Assembly: GCA_960531495.1 (NCBI GenBank)
Contig: OY482865.1
Span: forward strand, 15,858,392 to 15,922,391
Origin: Zeus faber
Lineage: Eukaryota > Chordata > Actinopteri > Zeiformes > Zeidae
DNA length: 64,000 nt
Direction of reading: 5' to 3'
The position numbers and the translations under genes are program-made. Below are positions 1 through 53,309 of this stretch, piece after piece (the stretch's first letter is position 1; every line of letters begins with the position of its first letter). The notes below the pieces were generated by a model. The model did not search any database. It was not told the DNA's origin and worked only from the letters and a program-made list of their open reading frames with translations.

Positions 1-54
1 ATGTTTAGCGACACACGCATTGGAAACACAATACAACAGGTACACACATAGGTC

Positions 55-90
<36 letters not shown>

Positions 91-461
91 AGCACGCAGA
101 CACTTTATATAAGTGGAAACAAGCATGCTGGATTACGGATGGTGAGTCAACACACGGAGCGTTTTACCTTGTCTGCTCTGAGCAGCAGGTATTGGTACTG
201 AACACACCAAACCTGCAGGGAATGACGGCACATTAACAAAGAGAGGGACCGCACCGGACCGGGATACTGTCTGCGTGCGTGTGTGCGTGCGTGCGTGTGT
301 GTGTGTTTGGGTGTGTGTGTGTGTGTGTTTATCAGCCTGTGTTGTACACAAAGATGTCAAAATCACTGTTTATGGAAAGAGTTTGTATGCATTTCGACAG
401 ATCTTGACGAAAACAGCAATGGTATTTACCGGCTGAGTAATTTAATAATTTATCTAATTTA

Positions 462-516
<55 letters not shown>

Positions 517-1714
517 GTTTCTCCTTTTTTTTTTTCGTTTCTCCCAGTCATCACTTCCGACTTTGTGCTCACTGGTTACTTTATATTTAGGGTTGCCGTG
601 CGCTTAAAGGACAGGTTCGCAATTTGTCAACCCGGGCCTTGTTAAAATGTGGGTTTCTTTGATTTTTATTTAATCTCATTATTTATAATTGTATTTGTAT
701 ACAACACAACCTCGCTGTACGCGTTACTATTAAGAAACTTAACACTCTGCTGCAACCATTTTTTTTTACATGTTTTAAGTAACATTTTATTTAAAACTAC
801 TTCTAGCAATTGCTGCAGTACATCCAGAGCGTAACCTTGGCTACAGCAGATTGCCAGCAGGAAGTGTCAGAACTTCCTGTTTCTAGTCCCTTAAATTATC
901 GAGGATTGGAGCCGAAAGAGCAGATTTTCAGAAGTGGAATACAGTCAACAAAACCAGGTTGTGCCATAACCAGTCAAATCACGGAAACCAACATATTAAT
1001 CAATAAAAGAAATGGCAAAGCTACGTTAACGTCAAAGCTGTGTTCTTTGTCTGACACAAGTGGTAAGTTACAGGTCTGTGTGCAGTTCTTCTGGAAGGAA
1101 TCTTTAAAAAAAAAACAAAAAAAAAAAACAAAAAAAAACAAAAAAACAATTTTAACCGCGATGTCAAGAAATTCCAACATTTATAGATTCTCGTTGGAAG
1201 CCGCCTCCGGGCAGCTCTTCCATTTCCTGGGACGGCTGCTTGCGTGCTGCCGCAGGTCTGAAGACGGCCCGGACACACACTTTGCTCTGCCGCGCTCTTA
1301 CCGCTGCACTTACTCAGGAAATGTCCTTTTTATTGGAAAAGATTGGCATTTGCTTTAATATTAGAGGAATTTCTCTCACGCGTACAACGTTTTGTTTTTT
1401 CTTCCCCTTCGGGCGGCAGCATTTCACCTAAAGGTCAAATTAAGAATAACAAAAACTGCAAAATAAGATAAATAAAAAATAATTGGACAGTGGATTGTTT
1501 TGTAGCAGATCCGGTTGAGATTGGGTTCATCTGATGACTCATTTTAACTCTTCAGAGTACGTGTAGTATGCAGAGGTGGACTACATATGGAAGAAGTTAT
1601 CCCAATACTTACTACTAAAACAACCCCATACATTCATATAGTTTATATGAATATTGAACTTTGGTTTCAAAGTAAAAGTCGCTTTCGTACGTTCTCATCA
1701 TCATTAATACAGCA

Positions 1715-2246
1715 CAGGGTTCTCAGACTAAAATGAACTGGGGGCCACTGGCTCGGTTGGGTTCTCCTTGGGACGGGAGGGGGGCCCAGATTGAAAAACA
1801 ACCACCATCCACATCCGCATCGTCCGTGTCCTTCAACTTCTCTCTCTTTGTACAGTCTTTTTGACATTTTTAACTGGGTTGTTTTATCTTCATTTTTTAT
1901 ATGTGATTTGAGCTCCTTTTACTTTTATTAACTGTCATTTACTTTTATAAATGGTCACTGTTTTAGATTTGATCTGTTTTTTCTTGATTATACAGTGCTT
2001 TGAGCTGGGAAAACCGCTTAATAGATCAAATGCATTATTATTATTACTATTATTATTATTATTATTATTATTTCTTGACCTTCTTTCATTTGTTTAAGAC
2101 TATCATAAAAGTTTGTGTGGTTTCCTATTACATACTCTCAAGTAAAATTGCATGTAAAAAGCATTGTGATTTAACATTTTTTTTAATGATATTAAATTGT
2201 CGCCAGGCCGGATGTGGCCCCCGGGCCTGTAGTTTGAGACCCCATG
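1715..2246. mobile_element. hAT-like MITE remnant
   Basis: The left end CAGGGTTCTCAGACT and the right end, complement of ATGGGGTCTCAAACT, with GGGGGCCAC-type sequence inside both ends, match a common fish hAT MITE. A (TTA)n tract lies inside at 2,036-2,071. Confidence 0.5.
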
Positions 2247-2321
2247 ATTTTTCGCACAAAATTTAATATGGCGACGATACCACACCAGAAAAAGACTCAG
2301 TATCCAGCCCAGGCAGCATGT

Positions 2322-2322
<1 letters not shown>

Positions 2323-2390
<68 letters not shown>
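2323..2390. repeat. (GT)n microsatellite just after bltp3b exon 19
   Basis: On the transcribed (minus) strand this is (CA)n, beginning about 26 nt after the exon 19 donor. It is nearly pure for about 60 bp. Confidence 0.95.
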
Positions 2391-2416
2391 TACACCCTGA
2401 ACACTGCTCTGCTCAC

Positions 2417-39724
<37,308 letters not shown>

Positions 39725-39729
39725 GGCGG

Positions 39730-39811
39730 CGCAAATCCGGAGGATATCCGAGCCGGCTGACAAGACAGCGAGTGAGCTAGCGCCAATGCTAGCTTGCTAG
39801 CTCTTCCACCG

Positions 39812-39853
<42 letters not shown>

Positions 39854-40260
39854 CACTCAAACTCTCATCCCTGTGTCATTTTTTTTTTTTTTTTTCCCCT
39901 AATCGATGTCCCGGCTCGCCGTCGTTCCCCCGGAGTTCAAATGGCGGAGGGGCGAATTCCCGGTGCCCGGGAGGCGCCTGGCATCAGAAACAAAGCGCGG
40001 AGGCCATGGCAGCGACCTTCGGATGGGCGGTCGGACGTCGGCGACAACACAGACACCTGGACAGGGCGGCGGGTCCGACGAGCCGTTGTCATGGCGTCTG
40101 GGCGGGGCCTGGTGCTGCGTTGAAGTCCCGTGGGGGGTTTTTGGTTTTTTTAACGGGCGGATTTGCTTTTGCGCCGCTGGCGACGTCGTCGACGAGGAAG
40201 CGTTCGGACAATCTAGGATGGAGCCCCCGTGGAACCCTTTCACACCAACGTGGTTTGCCG
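39730..40260 (-). promoter_or_regulatory. bltp3b: GC/CpG-rich bltp3b promoter region
   Basis: The bases upstream of the bltp3b start are GC-rich with frequent CpG (39,900-40,230), in contrast to the AT-rich DNA to the right (40,300-41,500). A (CA)n tract at 39,812-39,852 sits in the likely 5' leader. No TATA box is evident, as expected of a housekeeping promoter. The direction is inferred from the gene. Confidence 0.4.
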
Positions 40261-40299
40261 AACGTCTTTGTTGGCACAATAACCTCCTGGTTATTATTA

Positions 40300-41520
40300 T
40301 TATTATTATTGAATTATACTGAAGGTTGTCAAAGAGTGGTGGAGGCGAGCAAAATGAACAATTTGGCACGCACAGTATGTATTGTATCTGGTACACACCG
40401 GCAGCACATGTACAGGTTCGATCCGGAGCACATGGTACATGTATATGTGCAGACTTTATATGTGCATACAAACTTGCACCATTTGGAAAAAAAAAATAGT
40501 GTGAATTGTTGATACAGAGGTTTGTTTGTTGAATTCTTTATATTGTGTTTTTATTTGGCCACGTTTCCATACACAAGGAATTTGTCCAGGCTGTGTTACC
40601 CACGGTGGTATACATTGTCACAGACGATTACAGAGCTTGTCTCTATTTATATCATCATCTATATTACTATAAATATCCTATATATTGCTACAGCATTTAT
40701 ATCATTTGTATAGTTTGAATAATTATATTAATCACATGATTTATTTCGATTATTTATTTAAATTTCAGCCTATATTATTATCACGATGACTGGAATTTAA
40801 CTTTATTTGATTTTATCCAGGCTAGTTAACCATTTTCGCCACGCCTGTACGCCGTGCGGGCCTTGTGCAAGAGAAACGGCGACAAAACCCCGAGTTCACG
40901 GGCAGTGTTGACAATTTTAAAACGACGTGAACGGCCTTTTCAAGTCGGAAGTGCGTAATTCCCATCGCTCCCCGTGTGACGTGAACGCCGCATCGTAAAG
41001 TTTTTTTGTAAAAAAAATAAATAAAATAAAAATAAAGAAATCTGAATTACCCGCTGAAACAGAAACAGAATATTATATACTATATACTCTATACTCTACA
41101 TGTATCTCATTGATGAATTAAAATTAAATTAGTTGCTCTTTGCTGTACAATAGGGAGGAGGGCTGTCTGCGTCGCAAACGGTCCTTTGGTGACATCTACC
41201 GTTCAACCCAATGACCGACAACGAAAGTCATTGTTTAAATGTAGTTTATCAGACGCAAACCAAGGACATGATGGAAGGTTTCTTATTATTTATTTTTACA
41301 ATCAGAAATTATTTAAATGACTGTATTGTTTAATGTTGCACTCTCTTTCATTTTTTTACACATTGACCAATCAAGTAGGCTGTTTCAAGTGTAATCGCTT
41401 CATTTATTATTCATTGGTAATACACACTTTGGAATTTACATGTAAATAAATTAGTATTTGCAATTAACTTTTTTTTTTTTTTGCCAAAAGACACGAGTAG
41501 GTGAGTGTTGGCAATCGACC
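40300..41520. other. AT-rich intergenic DNA between bltp3b and ckap4
   Basis: I see no coding potential, only short A/T-rich low-complexity stretches. It separates two divergent genes. Confidence 0.6.
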
Positions 41521-41528
41521 CTATCCCT

Positions 41529-42585
41529 GTATAAAACGGCTTAAAACGCCAGTACCTTCAACTGAACGGATATTAAAAACAGCTTTAACTCCACTCCACT
41601 TCCCTTGAACGTTGACTGTTGAAATGCGTTGTGAACAAAACCGCCGGACATTGTGTCAGTAAAGGGACCGGAGTCGGCCCGTCGCGGCCTCTGTTCGGGG
41701 TGACGGTGTTGTGGAAGGAAAGGAGGAGGCCTGCACCCACAACTGCTGCTGCCACGTATGAAGGGAGGAGCGGCATCGGGGGAAAGAGCGCCCCCCCCCC
41801 TCCCTCTCCCCCTTGCTCAGACGCTACTTTGCAGGAATCTGCCGGGAACCCATCCATCACCTCCTTCCTTGGTGATGGAGCGGTTCTAGGTTTTAACCCG
41901 ATGTGCATCCTATGACCTGCAGACTGCGGCAAAGGGACTACAGTTTATGTCAAGAAAAAAACCCACAAAGGATCCGAAGCATCACTACTTAATGACAAAG
42001 GCTGCTTGGATGTAATGTTCTTTGAAGGAATACTATTGTGATTCTTCCGCTTGCACATTGCACACATTGTAAATAGCTACTGTTGGTCTGTCATGGACCA
42101 ACCATGGACCATTTGTATAAATAATTGTATTTTCTTTTCTTTTTTTTTTTACTGGTTTTGCAGGCTGTTGTCTGAGATTAGCCTGTGACCTGAGGAGGCA
42201 AATTCCTTGTGCGTAAAGGGAAAACTTGGCCAGTAACGCATGATTCTGATCCTGATCCGACACCACTGCATCCAAACGGCGCCGATTTAAAGGATGACTC
42301 TGCGATTTCGGCCCGTCGTTTTGGGTTTAGACCCCATAGCCTAAAATAGACCACCCCCACCGCCAACCCCGTCCAGCCCGGGGAAAGCCACGACACGCTC
42401 CCTGATACGCTGCTTGAGCAGTGGGACCGGACGGAACATCCACCCACTACCACAGTAGTAGAACACAGTGTCTCCATCCACGCATCCATCCCACAACAAC
42501 CGACTACTCCGTGGATGAGGGGGGGTCTGACAAAAAAAACAAACAAAAAAAAAACAACAACAAAAAGAAACATCCGATCCCAACC
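41529..42585 (+). promoter_or_regulatory. ckap4: candidate ckap4 promoter and 5' leader
   Basis: A TATA-like TGTATAAAACGG occurs near 41,529, about 1 kb before the ckap4 start. An A-rich stretch (42,532-42,570) lies just before the ATG. A 98-codon open frame at 41,619-41,915 shows no recognisable protein features and may be chance or an upstream frame. The assignment rests on position only. Confidence 0.3.
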
Positions 42586-45867
<3,282 letters not shown>

Positions 45868-45933
45868 TTAGAAAAATGAGTCTGCCACGTGACATTACGA
45901 TGGCCAAACCTCCTGCTGCCCATCCGTAAAAGA

Positions 45934-46308
45934 AATAAATATGTTCCAGGTACCAGTTTGACATTCTCATTGATCTGATGGAAATCCGATGGCCTAGAAT
46001 AAATGCTATTGATATTTTTGAGGTTCTTGTTCACTTGTTTTTTTTTGGGTTTTTTTTTAACGAGAAGATAGTTTCGGAGAAAGTGGCTACTATAAATTGG
46101 ATTGGGTCAGGGTTAAGCGCATGAGTGGACTGCTGATCTGTGAATTCAAATCAACGCTCATACTGCACTGTAGTTTTTCTATGTTGGGTTTTTTTTGTAC
46201 GTTTTTTTTTCATTTTCTGTTTGTTCGTAGGAAATTCAAATGCAATAAGCTCTGTCTGAGCATCCCGAGGTTTACACACTGCATTTCTTTTCTTATTTGA
46301 AGAATAAA
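45934..46308 (+). terminator. ckap4: ckap4 polyadenylation signals
   Basis: Three AATAAA hexamers (45,934-45,939, 45,998-46,003 and 46,303-46,308) follow the stop codon within 450 bp. The last two are each followed by T-rich sequence, so alternative 3' ends are likely. Confidence 0.5.
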
Positions 46309-47307
46309 AACTTTTAAAGATATACCAAATGCTGTTCACACTCGTTTTCTTTTTTGCACGTTGCATGTACGTAGCCATTGTAGGTAGTAGGTTTTCGTTT
46401 ATTCCATTCTAGATCCACACTTGAAAAACCTTGCGTTTCAGTATGTATGTATTTGAAGCTTCATACAATTGCTGTGAATTTAAGACAACATCGTGCTGTT
46501 TGTACTGCAGTCTGTACCCACAATTACCCAGTTACACACTCATCAACACTTTGTTGTGCCGGGTGAAAGTAGTGAAGTGAGCGTCGGCGTAGGTCTCGGG
46601 TTTTCTCAGGTCAGCTCCTTGATCTTGGGCGAGGAACATCCCAGTCACCGCCAAGGGTTTTAGTGGGTTGAGGGAGTGATTCATGGCTGGTTGGGTTTTG
46701 GCGGCGTTTGACAGCGTGTTCTTCTCCAGGTCTTCCTCAAAAAACGTGCTTCTGTACATAACCCCCGGGATGGGTTTGGGGGTGATCAGCAGAGCAAACT
46801 GGAACACTAATATAGGTTTCTTTGGGACAGGAAGCACTGCAGGAAGAATGTGGGAGCCTAGATGGAAGTTGGGGCATGGCAGACAGTTTGGGATAGAGTA
46901 CCGCAGAAACTCGACAGCAGGTCATTTGTGGTTAGGTAGAAAACTATTTGTGGGAGGGAAATCTCATCCATAGGAGACCCATACGAGAGGAACGTTACTC
47001 AGCTATGCTGTCATATAAAACAACACACACACAACACTGCAGCTGAACGCAAGGTTTCCAAAAAATTATTTATAGGGGAACTTGCTTACTTTGCCAAAAG
47101 CACGTTGCCAAAATAGGCCTGTCGTTCGTCACTTATGCTGCACTGTTTACATTCACTGAGTTCATATTTACACCCGACGTTCAAGAAGTACCGGCTCCCA
47201 ACTTGCAACAGCAACTGGAAACACTACTTACGTTTAAAAGTATTGCCTCTTAATTCTGTGCTTGAATAAAATAACAATTCAAACCACAATTAGTTCATCG
47301 GGTTTTA

Positions 47308-50300
47308 TCACTGACCAGATTGGAACAGCATTTCCCCAACGTCGGGCATATTATCTGCGATTTCGTCGACCTGTCTGGAAGCAGCGTCCGTATCTCCCTC
47401 CACGGCCGTCAGGTTGGCCAGCGTCTGCCTCAGCTCGGCGATGTCCCGCTCCCTCTGGGTCAGATCCTCCGCCAACCGCCCGATCCGGAGGGTCAGGTCG
47501 GACAGCTGGGGCTCCAACGCCCCGAAGTCCCTCTTGACGGCGGCGACCTTGGTCTTGAGGTCGCTGGCGAAGTCCAAGGTCCTGATCAGGCGGGCGCGGC
47601 CGCTCTCCAGGTCCTGCAGGCGCTCCGAGATCTGCCGGTTGGCGGCGGCCAGCTCGGGGAGCCGCCGCTGAAGCTTGTCCAGGGCCTGGGTATTGCGCTC
47701 GGAGGAGGCGCGGAGCGCGGCCACGCGGTCAATGCTGCCCGACAGCACGTCGCCGATGCGCTTGACCATGGTGCGCTCGGCCTGGGCCATCTTGTCCTCC
47801 AGCTCCCCCACCTGTGCCAGCAGAGACTCCACCTCGGACCGGAGGCCGTCCATCCTCCGCACATCCGTCCTCACTGACGCCACCTAGAGGACCCAACGCA
47901 GACAGCAGCAGAGTCTGGGAAGTGAGGTTGACGAACTCATTTGATGGCCGATGTGATACAGTCAATGGTGGAAAGTACTTTGTTCGTGCACTTAAGTACA
48001 TTTTTTGAAGTATGTGTACTTAGCATATTCCAATATTAGGGCAGCCCCCAAATGGTCGACTAAATGTAAGTCGACGAGAAGAGACTTCATCGATCAACTT
48101 TTCCATTGGTCGTTTAGTCTCAGGAAAAAAAACTCCATTCAGGAGCTGCGCCTTGTCAAAATTACCCTTAAAACTTATATTAGGGCTTTTAATTTGAAAC
48201 AAATTCAAACAGAAATAAATGTTCAGTCTCCCTGCTGGATGTTCTGACACATTTAGAAGAAGAATTACAGCTTTCGATGAGCGGTTTTTGCCAGTAACTT
48301 ACAGCCAGCTCGCTTCATGCGTACCCACCGCATGAAGTCGACAAGTCCGAAAGTCAGAATAAATATTGTGTGTATCATGAAAAATATTGCGTATTCTAAA
48401 AAATATTGCGTATATTAATGAGAGCCATTTGAAACCGTTGATCACATTCATAATAACCAAATCCTATCTTAAATACCCCAGCGCCAGCGGTGCCCCGGGG
48501 GGCATGGGACAGCGAGTAGCGAGTACACGGCCCCGGGGAACGGCGAGGTCGTGGCCGGGGAGCGCTGCAAAGCAGGCGGCCGTCCAGGATCGCCCGCCGG
48601 CTCTCAAGCGGGGTGCCGGGATTTACAGGCGGGGATCTGCGCACCCGGGAAATGCCCTCGACGAGGGGTCCCTAACGAGGGGACGCCGACACCGGGAGAA
48701 CGATCTTCCATACGCTGCAGTTCAGTGCAAATTCTGTCAACATTTTATATAAATGTGTACATTCATAAAATAATCAGTTCAGTTCAGTTCCTCCCGTTCC
48801 TTCTGGAACATTGGGCGACGAGTCCCCACCATTTACCAGAATGGCGTCTTCTCGTCGTTTCCATAACATGCCTTTTTTTTAACGGGGTGAGGTTGTTAAC
48901 CCCATGCCCAACCCCCAACCTGGAGGACCGGGTGCTGACTTACCCGTGTCACAAAGGCATTCTTGGCAGTGCTGACTTACCCGTGACACAAAGATGAGAG
49001 CGCTCGATTTCTCCACAACAACCGAGAGCAGTTGGCTCAGCTGGACATTTACCATGTTCCATTTATGAACATTAACAAATGTTTAAAACTCCCTTTATAT
49101 AGTGTTTGCAAAGTGCGAACAAAAAATATGAAATATACCCAATTCACTTATATTAAAAGAGATTTATTTATAACAGGAACTAATAACTTCAACCGGTGTA
49201 CTGTTTAACCAGTGCAAATAACAGGTTGGCTCGCTCCATGCGTGCGCACCGCACAGAGCTTGTAAATTAAAGGTATATTTTGAAGGCTGGTTATAAGATT
49301 TTGTATTTATCTGTAATGTAGCACAGTGTTAACAATGTTGGTTATGACATTCTTTTTAACTCGGGAATTCAAACCATTGTCTGATGCCAAAAAACATATA
49401 TTTAAATAATTTAAATAATTAACGCGCAACAATTAGACGACTAATGACTAATAGTCGACGAGGAAAATCTTCAGTCAGGGGCAGCACTATCAAGTATATT
49501 GAGTTTCGGAGACTTTTGACCTTTTACTGCACTATATTTCAAAGTAAATATCGACACTTACCCTACATTCATAACAGTTGTGTTGCTATAATATACTATA
49601 TATCCTAAATATAATATTCAAGATTCAAGAGTAGCGAGTACACGGCCCCGGGGAACGGCGAGGTACTTTTACGTTTAATATTTTGAAGTACATTTAAGAG
49701 CCTACACAAGTGTGAGGATACTTTTAGAAGAAATGTCGGTGTGGTACTCCTGGCGGTTTTCACTTTTGTCATATACAGAGCTACTACTTCTTCTCTAGTT
49801 AGATAAATGAAAAAAAAAAAACATTGAAGAAAAAAAGAACAATGTTATCGAAGCAAAACCGCTTAATATCTATAACACCATGTGTCAAACCTTGTTGGCG
49901 ACGTCCTTGGTGATGGCGGCGGTGCGCTCCTCGATCTGTCCCACGGCTTCCCTCAGCGCAGCGAGGCTGCTCTGGTGCTGTGCTCGTTTCTCGGTCGACT
50001 CGGTGGCCCAGTCCCTCAGCTGGACCACGTCCCGCTCCAGACCCTCCAACTGGGGCCGGACCGCCCCGCGCTGACCTCCCAAACCCTCCAACATCACCTG
50101 GACACTCTGGCACTGAAACGGTGCACACACACACACACACAGAGTCAGAGGAGGAGCCGCTTTTACCGAGAAACAGATCATTCTATTTCGTAAAACTCAA
50201 GGACAGGTTGACATGAGTTAACATCGCCGGCAGGGAAATCTACGAACCGGTGCACGGAAGCAAAACACATAAGCATAAAATAAAAGACAAAAAGAAATGA

Positions 50301-53300
50301 CTGGAATGGTATTTTTATTACAAATATCGGGTCATAGAAAATTATGTTATAAATGCAAAGTCATTTTTCAGCAACAAAATCTGGTGCAATCAATTTTGTA
50401 AAACGCAACATAATTACTGTATGTTTGTGACAAACTGTGAAAAAGGAAGGAAATTAGAAATAATTTCACGGTTGTCTCTCTCTCGTACAACAATGGCGGT
50501 ATAAGCATTTTTTCTAAACACGTTCTCAAATTAAAAAGCAAAACGAGACGCATCATAATCATATTATGTCTTAATAAATTGTGCTTGCGAAGTATAGTAC
50601 CTATGTCACTGAGCTGTTACTTAAAGCAGGCTACAGCAATTGCAGTTAATACAAATACATGGTTACAATTCTCCAAAAGTGAGAAATAAACATAGGCAAT
50701 TTACAAAACATTAATACTGAACTGTAAAAGCCTTTTACAGCAGCTTTGTCCCTTCTCCAGTTGTTGAAAAGCATGAAATCATTGAGTGAGGTCTTCGTCA
50801 CGGAAAGACTGAAACGGGTCGTCCTGGGCATAATCTGTCCACTCCTCGTCCTCAGTCTCCACCTCCGTCCAAACGTCTCCGTCCAGCCCCAGAGGCTCTT
50901 GGTCCTCCCGGCCGTCCGCCCTGTCACCCCGCAGCACCATGGTGAGCTCGTGGACGGCCTCCTTCACCACCGACAGCTCGTTCTTCATCTTCAGGATGCT
51001 GTTGTGAGCGTGGAGGGCGTCCAGCTCCTGCCTCAGCTCCAGGATCTCGTTGAGGGCCTTCAGCATGCTGTCCTCCGTCCCAAACAGCTGCAGCGTCATC
51101 TCCTCCAGCCTGCTCTCCACCCCGTTCAGGTCCCCGCCCAGCCTGAGGATGGAGCGCACCGCGTCCTCCACCACAGGCAGGTGCTCCTCGCATTGCTCCG
51201 CCTTGGGGATGTGCTCCTGGAGCTGGGAGCTGACCTCGGCCTCCCTGGCGGCGAGGAGGCCCACCTTCTCCTCCAGCTTGTGTATCTGCCTGGTGTTCCA
51301 GTCCAGCTGGTCCCGGGCCCGCTTGGCGTCCTCCTCCTCGGTGCGCTCCAGAGCCCGGGCGTTCCTCCTGGTGCTGTCCCCCAGCTCCTCAAGCCTCTCG
51401 TCCAGGGACCGGGCCCTCCGCTCGGCCTCGTTCACACGCTCGGTGGCGCCGGCGTGGGAGTCCCGCGACTCGGCCTTCAGCGCGTCCAGGTCAAAGGCGA
51501 TGGCGGCCAGGCGCACCTGCCAGGTCTCCGTCACGTTGAGGAAGTGGGTGTTGACCGTCTGTAGCTCGCGGGAGGCGGAGTTCTCGTCGGCTTGTATCGC
51601 CGCGACGGCGGCGTGGAGGGCGGAGACGTCCCGTTGGAGCTTCGCCGCCAGGGAGGCCGTGGAGAGGGCGTCGTGGAGGTCGTCCTCGGACGCCGCAAGC
51701 TGCAGGCCGCAACACAAAACAGTAGGGGCCGTTTCTGGGGAGCTCTGAGGCCCTCAGTGTTCACGTACAATAAGTAGTGATGATTCACAGGCACGTGCAT
51801 TTGCGATGGAATACTTTATTGGTATGAGTTAAAATAAGGCTATACAAAATTCGCTATGCCGTAGAGCGTGAGAAAATTATATTTATTTCGCCAACAAATA
51901 CACTCAAATATGCTTTTTGCTCAGTCGCTTGTAATGTTTTGGGCAAGAATGTTAAGACGTAAGTTATTTCATATCCCCAACTTGTGTAGTAATACACAAA
52001 GCCTTTATTTGAAACCCAGTGGCATCCTGTCATTTTCATCCCATAAGTACCCAAACTAGGTTCCCAATTTATTTTTATGTACACTTTATCGGCCTATAAT
52101 AAACTAGTGTGGCTCAACGTTGTACTTAAACATTGGTGAGAAAAACTGCAAATCATCAAAAAAAAAAGAATGAGGTTGAGGATACATATTTTGTGAGGAA
52201 AATGATAAAAATCGGAAAAACATAATTTGTTCTTTTCAATTATTATTGTTTTTTTTTGGGGTTTTTTTTGCTGCGGACACCCTGCAATTAACCTCGAGGA
52301 TCCCTCTAGGGGGGCCGCGGACCCCCGGTTTGGAGACCCCTGCCCCGACACGGAACTTTGCCCACAGTCGAGGGTGCGAAGCAAGGGCAGATCGTGCGGC
52401 GATACAAACCTTCTCAGAAACTTTCAGGACCTCCTCCTCTGCGTTGAACAGCGCCGCGGTTCTCCCATTCAAGTGGGTGTACTGTTGCTCCAGCTCAGAG
52501 AACCTCTCGTTCTGCTGCAGAACCACCCTGCGCGACACAACACCAATACTTGATTTATGTTTTGACGTGTTTATTTACAACATTTTAAACAACTTTATGG
52601 TTGTTGTTGTTTTTTTTTTTTTTTCCAAAACACCCCATTAGCGTCGTAGCTTAGCAGCCGATTCGCAGCCTGACTTTCGTGGCGCGTTCAAAAACCTCGG
52701 ACTTCAAGGCTGCGTCTCTGACAGACATAACTGTTGCGTGGCTGAACTTTAGTGGGGGACACAGTGGACGGTTTGCGTTATTGTGTTGACATGAAACCAA
52801 ATTAAATTTAAAAAAATAAAAATAAATACAAGACGTTCACAATCCGCGGAGACCTTATTTTATTCGTGAAAACAAGAGAAAAAGGTGGGACAATATTCGA
52901 ATGAAAAGCCCAAACGGCATTTCATACCCGATTTCAGGTTTGTGAAAGTTATATTTGTGGGGGGAAAAAAAGGTGAATTTCAGTGTATTTGTGACTGGGG
53001 ACAACAACAACAACAACGACCACCACAAGGCAATGGAAGACAATGGAATGAAAACGTTTGTCCTGCTAGTTTGTCTTACCTGGTGAGAGCCGCACACGCC
53101 GCCAGCGACAACACGCACAGGAAGGTTTTCACGTCCACGGACGCGGGCGAGGGCGAGGAGACGCGACGGGGCTCCACGTCGTCAGCCGCGGGCGTTGCCG
53201 CGCCTTCCGCCCCGTCCCTCGCGGCCGCCGCCGCCGGCCGCTCCGCCGCCCCGGCGCCTGGCTTCTGGTTCGGACTTCTCTTCCTCTGCTTCACCTCGCT

Positions 53301-53306
53301 CGGCAT
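47308..53306 (-). CDS. ikbip: ikbip isoform B (exons 1, 2, 4 and 5)
   Basis: Exon 2 ends in phase 0 (GAG AAG|GTTTGT), so it can splice either to exon 3 or to exon 4 (50112-49891) and then exon 5 (47883-47308). This gives 380 residues. Exon 5 contains VKRIGDVLSGSIDRVAALR, AVKRDFGALEPQLSDLTLRI and GRLAEDLTQRERDIAELRQ, which closely resemble the main human IKBIP isoform. The fish gene therefore keeps the mammalian mutually exclusive 3' ends, swapping one luminal coiled coil for another. The gene runs tail to tail with ckap4, with about 1.4 kb between stop codons. Confidence 0.85.
48037..49489. mobile_element. hAT-type non-autonomous element
   Basis: Ends TAGGGCAGCCCC and, in reverse complement, TAGTGCTGCCCC are followed inside by AGTCGACGAG-type subterminal repeats at both ends. 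Flanks TCCAATAT and TCAAGTAT agree at six of eight bases, a worn target duplication. It lies in the ikbip intron between exons 4 and 5. Its middle holds an unusual GC-rich block at about 48,480-48,690. Confidence 0.65.
48514..48549. repeat. 36-bp GC-rich repeat, copy 1
   Basis: Starts GAGTAGCGAGTACACGG and ends AACGGCGAGGT. It is identical to 49,629-49,664. This copy lies in a GC-rich block inside the hAT-type element. Confidence 0.9.
49629..49664. repeat. 36-bp GC-rich repeat, copy 2
   Basis: Exact second copy, 1,115 bp away, set abruptly in AT-rich DNA just outside the hAT-type element. Confidence 0.9.
50779..53306 (-). CDS. ikbip: ikbip isoform A (exons 1, 2 and 3), IKBKB-interacting protein
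   Basis: Exons 53306-53080, 52527-52410 and 51699-50779 encode 421 residues. Residues 1-60 are cytosolic, basic then Ala/Pro-rich, starting MPSEVKQRKR. A short membrane span follows at about 61-76 (TFLCVLSLAACAALT), then a luminal coiled coil. Exon 3 (921 nt) is a terminal exon carrying heptad-rich helix and an acidic tail (TEVETEDEEWTDYAQ). The human gene makes a p53-inducible ER-membrane protein reported to bind IKK kinases and to affect apoptosis and NF-kB signalling. Identity rests on the start, the splice pattern and the matching second 3' end. A minus-strand AATAAA lies at 50,314-50,319. Confidence 0.85.
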
Positions 53307-53309
53307 TTT

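Noticed and set aside
810..1358. 182-residue plus-strand frame near the left edge
   Set aside because: It includes a translated A-rich tract (many lysines) and no recognisable domain or splice signals.
50746..51564. 272-residue plus-strand frame opposite ikbip exon 3
   Set aside because: Leu/Val/His-rich shadow of a coiled-coil exon, with no start context or homology.
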